Below are positions 1 through 5,124 of a stretch of 6,955 nt of DNA, piece after piece (the first letter of the stretch is position 1; every line of letters begins with the position of its first letter). The notes beneath the pieces are model-generated. The model did not search any database, was not told the DNA's origin, and was given only the letters and a program-made list of their open reading frames with translations. The stretch covers positions 1 to 6,955 of the forward strand of contig JAQVKR010000142.1 of the NCBI GenBank assembly GCA_028694565.1, in the 5' to 3' direction. A program made the position numbers and the translations under genes. The stretch is from Gammaproteobacteria bacterium (lineage in GTDB: Bacteria; Pseudomonadota; Gammaproteobacteria; DSM-26407).

Positions 1-1974
1 GGTGTTCCCTTCCCAGGCGGTGTTGGAGGGATTTTCAGTGATCTCCGCATCGGTGAAGGTGTAGTTGAAAAAAAGTTGCCAGAACCGGGCGGGCCGACCT
101 TTCAGTTCAACTTCGTCACCCGCCGCCTGGATCTTGCCGATGTTCTGGTACTGCATTTGGGGCCCGACCATGGCCGAGGTGATGCGATCCTTGTAGGTGC
201 TGTGATAGACGGCCACGCTGCCGTCGACAATGTCGTCCGGGGTGCCAAACTTGACGCCGGCCTCATAGGAGATCGCCTTTTCAGGCTTGAGGTCCGGGTT
301 GTTTAGCCAAGTGCCGCCACTGCGGTACTTGAGGCTGTTGGGCGCAGGAATGTAGGCGGTCCCTGCGGAACCGTACAGCGCCACCCCCTCCTGCAGCCTG
401 TAGCTCACGCCCAACCGCGGCGTGAAGACCGCGTCATCCGATTCCGGGTAATCCGTGCCGTTGCGAACATCGTCATAAAACTCGTACTTGTCATGGCGGG
501 CACCCGCAGTGAGGGTGAGGCGTTCGAAGTGGTGTTCGTCCTGTACCAGCACACCATATTGGCGGGACTTGTTGCGACGGCTGGCGGTAAGGGCTGCGCC
601 CCCGGCCGAGTAGGTGTCGTACTTCACGTCATCGTCACTGTAGACCGCACCTACGGTCAGTGTATTTCCCGGGACAGGATGGAAGTCGAGCTGCACATCA
701 GCCGCCCGGGTTTGGCGCGTCTCGTGCTCTCTCTTGGTTTCGTCCAGGGAGCCGGTGAAGTAGTACATGTCATTGAAGAACCACGTTGAGGTATCGGCAA
801 TGAGAAACTTAGCCTTCAGTTCCTGACCGCCGGCGAAGCGGGTGCGGTAGGCAAGATCAATGGTGTCGCCCTCGTTATCGGCTCGGTAGTTGGGATGACC
901 GCCCAGCCAGTCACCCTCGTTGTCGTAATGCTGGAGACCGATGGAGAGGTCGCTATCGGCGTCCTGCCACCAGGTAACCCGCGCATCATACTGGCTTTCC
1001 TTGCCTCCACGGTCCTCCAGGTCCGTGAAAGGGAACGGCAGCGTGGCGTAGGGGGCGGGAGACTCGGGCAGTGGTTTGAAGCCATCGGTCTCATAGGAGC
1101 GGGCGTTCAACTGGAGGTCGAAGTCCCCGAACGAGCCGCCGGCACCGACGGAGAGTCTTCGGGCGTTGTGGGAGCCACCACCCATCTTGGCACTGGCATA
1201 GGGATCACCTGCACCGCGTTTGGTGATGATATTGACAACACCCCCCATAGCGCTGGGGCCATAGAGTACGGAGGCGGGACCGCGCACAACCTCGACACGT
1301 TCGATGTTGTTCAGGTTGATCGGATACCAGTAGTTCCGACTCGGTTGGCCAATAGGCTCGGCCGCCATGCCGTTGAGCAGGAGTTGGGTCGTGCTGCCGG
1401 CGTAAGATAGGCCCGCGCCGCGGATGATCGGCACTATCGGAACACCGATGGATGCCTTGTCCGGCATGTCCACGCCAGCGACGCTGCGCAGCAGGTCTTC
1501 CGGTTTGACAGCGGGCTGCCGCTCGATCTCCTTGGCGGTCACCACCGACACGCTGGCCGGCACGTCGAGGATCTCCCGCTCGGTACGGGTGGCCGTAACC
1601 GTGATGGATGGAAGTACCTCCCCCCGTTGCGGTAGGGCCCCGGCGTTTACCAGCAGATAGGCGTTATCATTGCGCTCGACACCGATACCGGTACCGGCCA
1701 ACAGCAACTGTAGCGCGTCCGCCGGCTCGTGTGTTCCGCTCACCCCGCCGGTGCGCAGTCCGCGAACGCGGTCCGGCGAGTAGAGGAGGTCAACGTGAGA
1801 CTGTTCGATGAAAGCTCGAAGCGCCGATTCGAGCGGCTGCGGTCCGATGTTGAAATCGAAGGCGTTGTCCGCCAGCGCGACCCTGGCGCCAAACGGCAAT
1901 GCCAGGGCAAGCGCGAGGATGGTACGTTTCAGCCCACGGTGACAGGTCCGGTTCAGGTCGGTTCGAAGCTCCAC
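1..1974 (-). CDS. TonB-dependent outer-membrane receptor with STN signalling domain (FecA-like), 3' end outside window
   Basis: The frame is open without a stop from a GTG at 1974 to the window edge (658 residues); roughly the last 100 residues of the barrel are probably missing. Residues 1-35 form a signal peptide ending in ARVALA before Asp36. Residues 36-110 match the secretin/TonB short N-terminal (STN) domain (FDFNIGPQPLESAL), the part that signals to FecR. A TonB-box-like segment, LPSITVTATR, spans 121-130. The plug follows (about 135-255), with DLLRSVAGVD, IIRG, IERVEVVRGPASVLYGP and GGVVNIITKR. The rest has alternating aromatic beta-barrel character. The GTG is chosen because it has a good Shine-Dalgarno sequence and no other start exists before the upstream in-frame stop. 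The family imports ferric siderophores, haem or similar ligands using TonB energy. Its position after fecI and fecR makes it the signalling receptor. The substrate cannot be assigned. Confidence 0.95.
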   Translation of the reverse strand, partial: MELRTDLNRTCHRGLKRTILALALALPFGARVALADNAFDFNIGPQPLESALRAFIEQSHVDLLYSPDRVRGLRTGGVSGTHEPADALQLLLAGTGIGVERNDNAYLLVNAGALPQRGEVLPSITVTATRTEREILDVPASVSVVTAKEIERQPAVKPEDLLRSVAGVDMPDKASIGVPIVPIIRGAGLSYAGSTTQLLLNGMAAEPIGQPSRNYWYPINLNNIERVEVVRGPASVLYGPSAMGGVVNIITKRGAGDPYASAKMGGGSHNARRLSVGAGGSFGDFDLQLNARSYETDGFKPLPESPAPYATLPFPFTDLEDRGGKESQYDARVTWWQDADSDLSIGLQHYDNEGDWLGGHPNYRADNEGDTIDLAYRTRFAGGQELKAKFLIADTSTWFFNDMYYFTGSLDETKREHETRQTRAADVQLDFHPVPGNTLTVGAVYSDDDVKYDTYSAGGAALTASRRNKSRQYGVLVQDEHHFERLTLTAGARHDKYEFYDDVRNGTDYPESDDAVFTPRLGVSYRLQEGVALYGSAGTAYIPAPNSLKYRSGGTWLNNPDLKPEKAISYEAGVKFGTPDDIVDGSVAVYHSTYKDRITSAMVGPQMQYQNIGKIQAAGDEVELKGRPARFWQLFFNYTFTDAEITENPSNTAWEGNT

Positions 1975-2136
1975 TGTTTTCTCCCTTGTTATATGTTTTC
2001 ATGCGTCAAATCGAAACCGTCACCCCAGCAAAAAGTGGCGGTATTGGTTACGAGACGTATCGAAAACAAAAACCCTGACCTCGGCCGGAAAAAAAATTGC
2101 AGTAGGATCGGTCGGAGGGTGAGTGGAAGCGGACTA
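1975..2136 (-). other. Receptor upstream region, probable site of the FecI-dependent promoter
   Basis: No gene is visible here. The stretch is clearly more AT-rich than its surroundings, with runs of A on the plus strand near 2069-2082 and 2090-2097. In Fec systems the receptor gene has its own promoter read by the partner ECF sigma factor, so it is expected in this gap. I could not pick a convincing -35/-10 pair. A TATAAC at 1993-1988 (minus strand) is too close to the Shine-Dalgarno sequence to be a normal -10. No convincing Fur box was found. Confidence 0.4.
1981..1985 (-). promoter_or_regulatory. Shine-Dalgarno sequence of the receptor gene
   Basis: On the minus strand AAGGGAG lies six bases before the GTG at 1974. 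It decides the start: this reading frame has an upstream stop at 1999-2001 and no ATG in between. The ATG at 2002 belongs to a different frame that does not encode the receptor. Confidence 0.7.
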
Positions 2137-2318
2137 CCCGGATTTCTCACCGCCGTTCGTAGCGAGAACGAGGGCGCTGAGGCGCCATCCTGGCTGGGCG
2201 CACGGGCCGGAAGATGGCGCCGCCGTAGTCGACGCTACGTCAAAATGGCTGGAGGGAGTACGCCCCGCCAGTATGAGTGTATCGGCGGCTGCAGTAGAAC
2301 GGTGGTGAGAAATCCGGG
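2137..2318. repeat. 182-bp element with 22-bp terminal inverted repeats (MITE-like)
   Basis: The left arm at 2137-2158 begins CCCGGATTTCTCACC. The right arm at 2297-2318 is its reverse complement over 22 bases with one difference, which would be a G-U pair in RNA. Both ends are flanked by a directly repeated CTA (2134-2136 and 2319-2321), which looks like a short target duplication. The interior has further self-complementarity: 2181-2189 with 2213-2221 (9 bp, GGCGCCATC) and 2158-2164 with 2233-2239 (7 bp). No credible protein is encoded inside. The size, terminal repeats, internal folding and flanking repeat fit a non-autonomous miniature transposable element. The parent family cannot be named from one copy. 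An alternative is a large structured RNA or terminator between fecR and the receptor gene. Confidence 0.65.
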
Positions 2319-3302
2319 CTAATTGGGTCGCAGCAGCAGAACCCCGTCTTCGGTATGTTCCAGGGAGACCGGGAGCATTCGCGGCAGGAGTTGGGGAAGC
2401 GATTGCAGGTTGGCGATGCGGAATGTGCCGCTGAGTCTGAGATGATTCAGGCTGGGGTCGGCGATGCGCAGGGGCGTTTCCTGGTAACGGTTGAGCTGTT
2501 CCACGACCTCGGTCAGTGGTGCAGCTTCGAATTGGATACGCCCGTCCAGCCAGTCGGGGACATCGCCGTCGTTGCGTCCGATTTGGGAAAGAGCGCTGCC
2601 ATTATTGCCGTAGGTTATGGTTTCGCCGGCGTTCAGGAGTTCCTTGCCGCCACTTTCGACAGCGACCTCCACTCGCCCCTCCACTACGGATACGCGCACA
2701 CCGGATGGCTGCCGGTATACATCGAACCGGGTACCGACCGCACGGGCCGTGCCGCCGGCAGCAACGACGACGAACGGTCTGACCGGATCATGGGCGACCT
2801 CGAAATAGGCCTCGCCCCTTTGCAGATGGAGGGTGCGCTGCCCGGAGGTCAACACCACGTGGAGTGCTGAGTCGCTGTTGAGGTGTACCACCGATTGGTC
2901 GGCCAACCGGAGTGTTTGCTGTTCCCCCTTGGCGGTTTGATAGCTGCCGGGATCGTATAGGATGGCCCACACCCCGGTGAGCACCGACAATACGAGTACG
3001 GCCGCCACCGCAACGGCCCTCCGTGACATCCTGCCACGACCACGCTCACCGGCATCCCGGGCTGCGGCAGTACGGCCCACACCCCCGATGGAGGCGGCAC
3101 CCTTCAGACCATCCAGTTCCTGCCAGACGCCACTTATTGCCTGATACTCCTGCCGGTTCCGGGGATCGGCGGCCAACCACTGTTCGAATGCGCACCTCAC
3201 CTCTTCCGACGGCGGTTTATCGCGCAGCCGAATAAACCACTCCGCCGCCTGCCGCCGTGCGAGCGGCAGTTTTGGGCTGTTGAAGTCGTCATCACTCTGC
3301 AT
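2319..3302 (-). CDS. fecR: FecR-like inner-membrane anti-sigma/sigma regulator
   Basis: This 327-residue protein is close to the usual FecR length. Residues about 14-62 form the cytoplasmic N-terminal FecR domain (AAEWFIRLRDKPPSEE, FEQWLAADPRNRQEY) that contacts the sigma factor. A single membrane helix follows basic residues at about 96-116. The periplasmic FecR domain covers about 120-215 (LRLADQSVVHLNSDS, RGEAYFEVAHD, GTRFDVYR, VSVVEGRVEV). The C-terminal STN-like domain, 253-326, ends in SLPQLLPRMLPVSLEH; in the family this region meets the receptor's STN domain. It lies 81 bp after fecI, in the same direction. The ATG at 3302 has no visible Shine-Dalgarno sequence, and a 14-codon mini-ORF ends ten bases before it, so translation may be coupled. 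The TAG stop (2321-2319) abuts the inverted-repeat element exactly. The symbol is by family; orthology to E. coli fecR is not implied. Confidence 0.93.
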   Translation of the reverse strand: MQSDDDFNSPKLPLARRQAAEWFIRLRDKPPSEEVRCAFEQWLAADPRNRQEYQAISGVWQELDGLKGAASIGGVGRTAAARDAGERGRGRMSRRAVAVAAVLVLSVLTGVWAILYDPGSYQTAKGEQQTLRLADQSVVHLNSDSALHVVLTSGQRTLHLQRGEAYFEVAHDPVRPFVVVAAGGTARAVGTRFDVYRQPSGVRVSVVEGRVEVAVESGGKELLNAGETITYGNNGSALSQIGRNDGDVPDWLDGRIQFEAAPLTEVVEQLNRYQETPLRIADPSLNHLRLSGTFRIANLQSLPQLLPRMLPVSLEHTEDGVLLLRPN

Positions 3303-3312
3303 GGGGTGGATC

Positions 3313-3357
3313 TTATTGCAATGAATGGCTCCGATGCCATGTCGGCGTAGCCATCAT
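3313..3357 (-). CDS. 14-codon mini-ORF between fecI and fecR (possible translational coupler)
   Basis: ATG at 3357 followed by a second ATG, reading MMATPTWHRSHSLQ then TAA. It is preceded by GGAGGT, a full Shine-Dalgarno match, four bases from the first ATG and seven from the second. Its stop lies ten bases before the fecR ATG, which lacks a binding site of its own. It is not in frame with fecR. This is what a translational-coupling leader would look like, but an ORF this short may be chance. No homology is claimed. Confidence 0.35.
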   Translation of the reverse strand: MMATPTWHRSHSLQ

Positions 3358-3361
3358 CGGC

Positions 3362-3377
3362 ACCTCCCAACGGAGGT
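3362..3377 (-). promoter_or_regulatory. Hairpin sequestering a Shine-Dalgarno sequence in the fecI-fecR gap
   Basis: The minus-strand RNA reads ACCUCC-GUUG-GGAGGU, a perfect 6-bp stem with a 4-base loop. The 3' arm is the Shine-Dalgarno sequence of the 14-codon mini-ORF and the 5' arm is its exact complement. No U-run follows, so it is unlikely to be an intrinsic terminator. It could limit ribosome entry ahead of fecR and so lower the FecR:FecI ratio. The pairing is seen; the role is inferred. Confidence 0.45.
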
Positions 3378-3383
3378 ATCCCC

Positions 3384-3941
3384 TCAATCCAAGGCCGCGA
3401 GGCGCTCCCGGCAGTGCGCCAGCGCCCGGATGACGTGTTTCTCCACCATGTTGACGGAGATACCCAATTTCGCGGCAATGGCAGCGTGACTTTCGTTCTC
3501 GAACTTGTGCAGCAGAAAGACCTCGCGGCAGCGTGGTGGCAGTTCTGCAATGGCGTGTTGCAGAACTTCGAGGCGTTGCCGTGCATACACTGTCTGCTCA
3601 GGAGTGACATTGTCGACTGCCTGCTGCGCCGCATCGCTCCCTTCGCAGTTTTCGTAAACATGGGCGCGGCGCGCCCTGAAATGGTCGAGGATCAGGTTTG
3701 TAGCGATCTGGAACAGGAAGGGGCGCGGGCGGCGCAGTTCGTAGCCATCCGTCAGGCACAGTACCCGTATGAAGGTATCGTGCATCACGTCGTCCACATC
3801 GCCGGGCGATAACTTTTTAGCCACAAACCGGCGCAGGGAATCACCGTACTCTTGGTACAGGTTGGCAATATCGATTTTGTTATTATTGCGTGACCGCACA
3901 AAAGCCCCCACATCACGCCATAGATTGTGAGACATTTTCAT
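3384..3941 (-). CDS. fecI: FecI-like ECF RNA polymerase sigma factor
   Basis: From the ATG at 3941 this gives 185 residues, a normal ECF size. Sigma region 2 covers about 28-92 (LYQEYGDSLRRFVAKKL, DVDDVMHDTFIRVL, PFLFQIATNLILDHFRARR). After a linker, sigma region 4 covers about 121-182 (AIAELPPRCREVFLLHKFENESHAAIAAKLGIS and a helix-turn-helix ending VEKHVIRALAHCRERL). These are typical of the iron-starvation FecI group, which recruits RNA polymerase to the receptor promoter when FecR relays a signal. The ATGs at 3941 and 3935 are both possible and neither has a clear Shine-Dalgarno sequence. The frame stays open to a TTG at 4034, but that extension does not look like sigma-factor sequence. 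It is the first gene of the minus-strand cassette, followed by fecR and the receptor gene. Confidence 0.93.
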   Translation of the reverse strand: MKMSHNLWRDVGAFVRSRNNNKIDIANLYQEYGDSLRRFVAKKLSPGDVDDVMHDTFIRVLCLTDGYELRRPRPFLFQIATNLILDHFRARRAHVYENCEGSDAAQQAVDNVTPEQTVYARQRLEVLQHAIAELPPRCREVFLLHKFENESHAAIAAKLGISVNMVEKHVIRALAHCRERLAALD

Positions 3942-4035
3942 ACTTTGAATCAATGCGTTATATGACTCACCGCCTAAGCGAAATGCCACAACCGAGCGCC
4001 CCCGTAATAGACGCAGTAAGGGGAACTCTCGCAAC
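3942..4035 (-). other. Upstream region of the fecI-like gene
   Basis: This should hold the fecI promoter. CATATAAC at 3964-3957 (minus strand) resembles a -10 but has no good -35 at the right distance, and it would leave a leader of about nine bases. I looked for a Fur box here and found no convincing 19-bp match. Base composition changes from mixed here to strongly GC-rich a few dozen bases to the right. Confidence 0.3.
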
Positions 4036-4212
4036 GTGCTTGATCTGGGCCATGGTCTCCTGCCTGCCGGACTCCTGATTACACCGGCCGCCTGGGTCGC
4101 CCAAGGCCACGAACACGGCGCCCACGACGGCGTCCTGCGGGTGATACGGACCCTGGAGAACTACGGGAGCTATTTCGACCACCCCGGCTGGAGCGGCCTG
4201 GACAGGCACTGA
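4036..4212 (+). CDS. Small putative secreted protein, possibly 5'-truncated
   Basis: A plus-strand frame of 58 codons from GTG at 4036 to TGA at 4212. The first ~23 residues (GLLPAGLLITPAAWVAQ) look like the core and cleavage end of a signal peptide. They are followed by a His-rich GHEHGAHDG and the tail RTLENYGSYFDHPGWSG. From about 4084 onward nearly every third codon position is G or C, which supports real coding in this frame and strand. A purine-rich AAGGGGAA lies ten bases before the GTG. The N-terminus lacks the expected positive charge and its codon use is mixed, so the original 5' end may have been replaced when the fec cassette arrived. No family recognised. A GC hairpin follows the stop. 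Confidence 0.4.
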   Translation: MLDLGHGLLPAGLLITPAAWVAQGHEHGAHDGVLRVIRTLENYGSYFDHPGWSGLDRH

Positions 4213-4227
4213 TCCGCCGTGGGCGGA

Positions 4228-4258
4228 CCCCTCCGCGACGGGCGCCGTCGCGGAGGGG
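4228..4258. terminator. Perfect GC hairpin between convergent gene ends
   Basis: CCCCTCCGCGACG at 4228-4240 pairs perfectly with 4246-4258 around a 5-base GGCGC centre, and a further G-C pair can close it. It lies between the plus-strand ORF stop (4212) and the stop of the minus-strand ferritin-like gene (4266), where a shared terminator is expected. No T-run follows on either strand, so it is not a canonical intrinsic terminator. A smaller hairpin (TCCGCC-GTG-GGCGGA) sits just left at 4213-4227. Confidence 0.55.
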
Positions 4259-4265
4259 CGCCCGC

Positions 4266-4904
4266 TCAGGCGGCGTCGGAGTGAAGGCTCTCGCGCAGGC
4301 GCGCGACCCGCGGGGGAACGGTGCTCTGGTGGCTGCCCGCGAGGCTGAGCAGGTGCGCGAAGAAGCGGGTCTTCGGATCCTCCACCTGCTTCAGCAGGCG
4401 GCCGAAAATGGTGTTGACCTCCCCCTCCTCCATCTTGAGGGTCAGATCGAGCGCCTGCTCCAGGGACAGCCCCTCGACGTTGCGCTCGATGCGCCGCAGC
4501 TTCTGCAGAATCTCGCGCATTTCCGGGTCGCGGACACTGGGAATGAAGGTCAGGGCCGAATCCTGGCGGACCGTGTACAGGCACAGCATCATCACCTGCC
4601 CGTGCTGGATCTCCTCGCGCTCGAGCTCGCGGAACAGATTCCGCGCCTCGGCGTTGAGGCTGAAGCGCTCGGCGAGCCGGCCGTAGATGCGGGCCACGCG
4701 GTACTCGAGCAGGGCGGAGAGCCGGTAGGCGTTGCCCACCCGCCCGGGCATGGGAATGCCGTGGCGCAGGTGCCAGTCGGCCACCGCCTCGAACAGATCG
4801 GTCCGGCGCATCAGGATGAGGTTGAGGTAGACGCCCACGCCGAACAGGCCGATGATGTCGGCGGCGTTGCGCACGATGAAGTCGCGATCCACCAGGGCTT
4901 GCAT
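4266..4904 (-). CDS. Ferritin-like (rubrerythrin/diiron-type) four-helix protein
   Basis: A cytoplasmic-looking 212-residue protein with no signal peptide. The pattern is that of a ferritin-like diiron bundle: Glu67 in ALLEYRVARIYGRLAERFS, then ELEREEIQHGQVM with Glu98 and His101 in the ExxH spacing, then Glu159/Glu162 in KMEEGEVN. The last helix (FFAHLLSLAGSHQ) has His184 and His192 but no second ExxH, so the metal site may be incomplete or atypical. Such proteins oxidise or store iron, or detoxify peroxide; which applies here is unknown. The ATG at 4904 is chosen over a longer frame from 5000 because GGGAGGT lies five bases before it and the longer frame would cross the promoter. It has its own promoter and paired FNR-like boxes upstream. 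Exact family uncertain. Confidence 0.75.
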   Translation of the reverse strand: MQALVDRDFIVRNAADIIGLFGVGVYLNLILMRRTDLFEAVADWHLRHGIPMPGRVGNAYRLSALLEYRVARIYGRLAERFSLNAEARNLFRELEREEIQHGQVMMLCLYTVRQDSALTFIPSVRDPEMREILQKLRRIERNVEGLSLEQALDLTLKMEEGEVNTIFGRLLKQVEDPKTRFFAHLLSLAGSHQSTVPPRVARLRESLHSDAA

Positions 4905-4907
4905 TAT

Positions 4908-4914
4908 TGACCTC
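4908..4914 (-). promoter_or_regulatory. Shine-Dalgarno sequence of the ferritin-like gene
   Basis: GGGAGGT on the minus strand, followed by CAATA and then the ATG at 4904. It is a near-complete anti-16S match at normal spacing and settles the start against the upstream in-frame GTG/ATG candidates. Confidence 0.8.
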
Positions 4915-4936
4915 CCGAACCGGGGAATTTCTGTTA

Positions 4937-4966
4937 TATTTAGAACCTGACCGGCAGAGAGGTCAA
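4937..4966 (-). promoter_or_regulatory. Sigma-70-type promoter of the ferritin-like gene
   Basis: Minus strand TTGACC (4966-4961) and TAAATA (4942-4937) are separated by 18 bases. The predicted start of transcription near 4930 gives a leader of about 26 bases with the Shine-Dalgarno sequence well placed. Assignment is by eye. Confidence 0.5.
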
Positions 4967-4992
4967 AGTAAAGCCGCCGGCCCCCGGAATAA

Positions 4993-5028
4993 TTGACCAA
5001 TGTCAGTAAAATAATTGATATTGGTCAA
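4993..5028. promoter_or_regulatory. Two FNR/CRP-family-like boxes forming a 36-bp palindrome
   Basis: On the minus strand TTGACCAATATCAA (5028-5015) matches the FNR/Anr consensus TTGAT-N4-ATCAA at nine of ten positions. CTGACATTGGTCAA (5006-4993) matches at seven of ten. The two centres are 22 bp apart, about two helical turns, on the same face of the DNA. The outer nine bases on each side (TTGACCAAT / ATTGGTCAA) are perfect inverted repeats. Relative to the predicted start near 4930 the centres fall at about -70 and -92, positions used by class I activators. It probably controls the ferritin-like gene in response to oxygen or nitric oxide. The protein that binds is unknown. Confidence 0.6.
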
Positions 5029-5073
5029 TTTTCTCCCATATCCCCCCATTCGTACCACTCCGTCATCTCCCGT

Positions 5074-5124
5074 GGCGACGCCGTTGCCGGGAACCGCCGT
5101 CGCCCGCGCCGGCCTCAGGCCGGC
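5074..5124 (-). terminator. Hairpins at and after the rlmI stop
   Basis: GCCGGCC (5108-5114) and GGCCGGC (5118-5124) form a perfect 7-bp stem whose 3-base loop is the TGA stop codon of the methyltransferase gene. Beyond it, GGCGACG (5074-5080) can pair with CGTCGCC (5098-5104). Together they may end the glycosyltransferase-rlmI transcript before the ferritin promoter region. There is no clear T-run, so confidence is modest. Confidence 0.35.

Noticed and set aside
1988..1993. TATAAC as -10 of the receptor gene
   Set aside because: Transcription would begin at the Shine-Dalgarno sequence itself and no -35 fits at 17 bases.
2123..2308. Plus-strand frames across the inverted-repeat element
   Set aside because: They span the terminal repeats and internal hairpins, have no plausible binding site or domain, and are best explained by the element's GC-rich structure.
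3931..3962. Possible Fur box upstream of the fecI-like gene
   Set aside because: AT-rich with partial symmetry, but matches to the GATAAT repeat pattern are poor. No site good enough to report by eye.
3942..4034. N-terminal extension of the sigma factor to the TTG at 4034
   Set aside because: The added residues do not resemble ECF sigma N-termini and would make the protein longer than its family; the ATGs at 3941/3935 fit better.
3967..4053. Minus-strand 28-codon ORF before fecI (starts MAQIKHVARV) with AGGAG three bases before its ATG
   Set aside because: Spacing is too short for a good start, it lies antisense to a better-supported plus-strand frame, and it ends 25 bases before fecI, so coupling is unconvincing.
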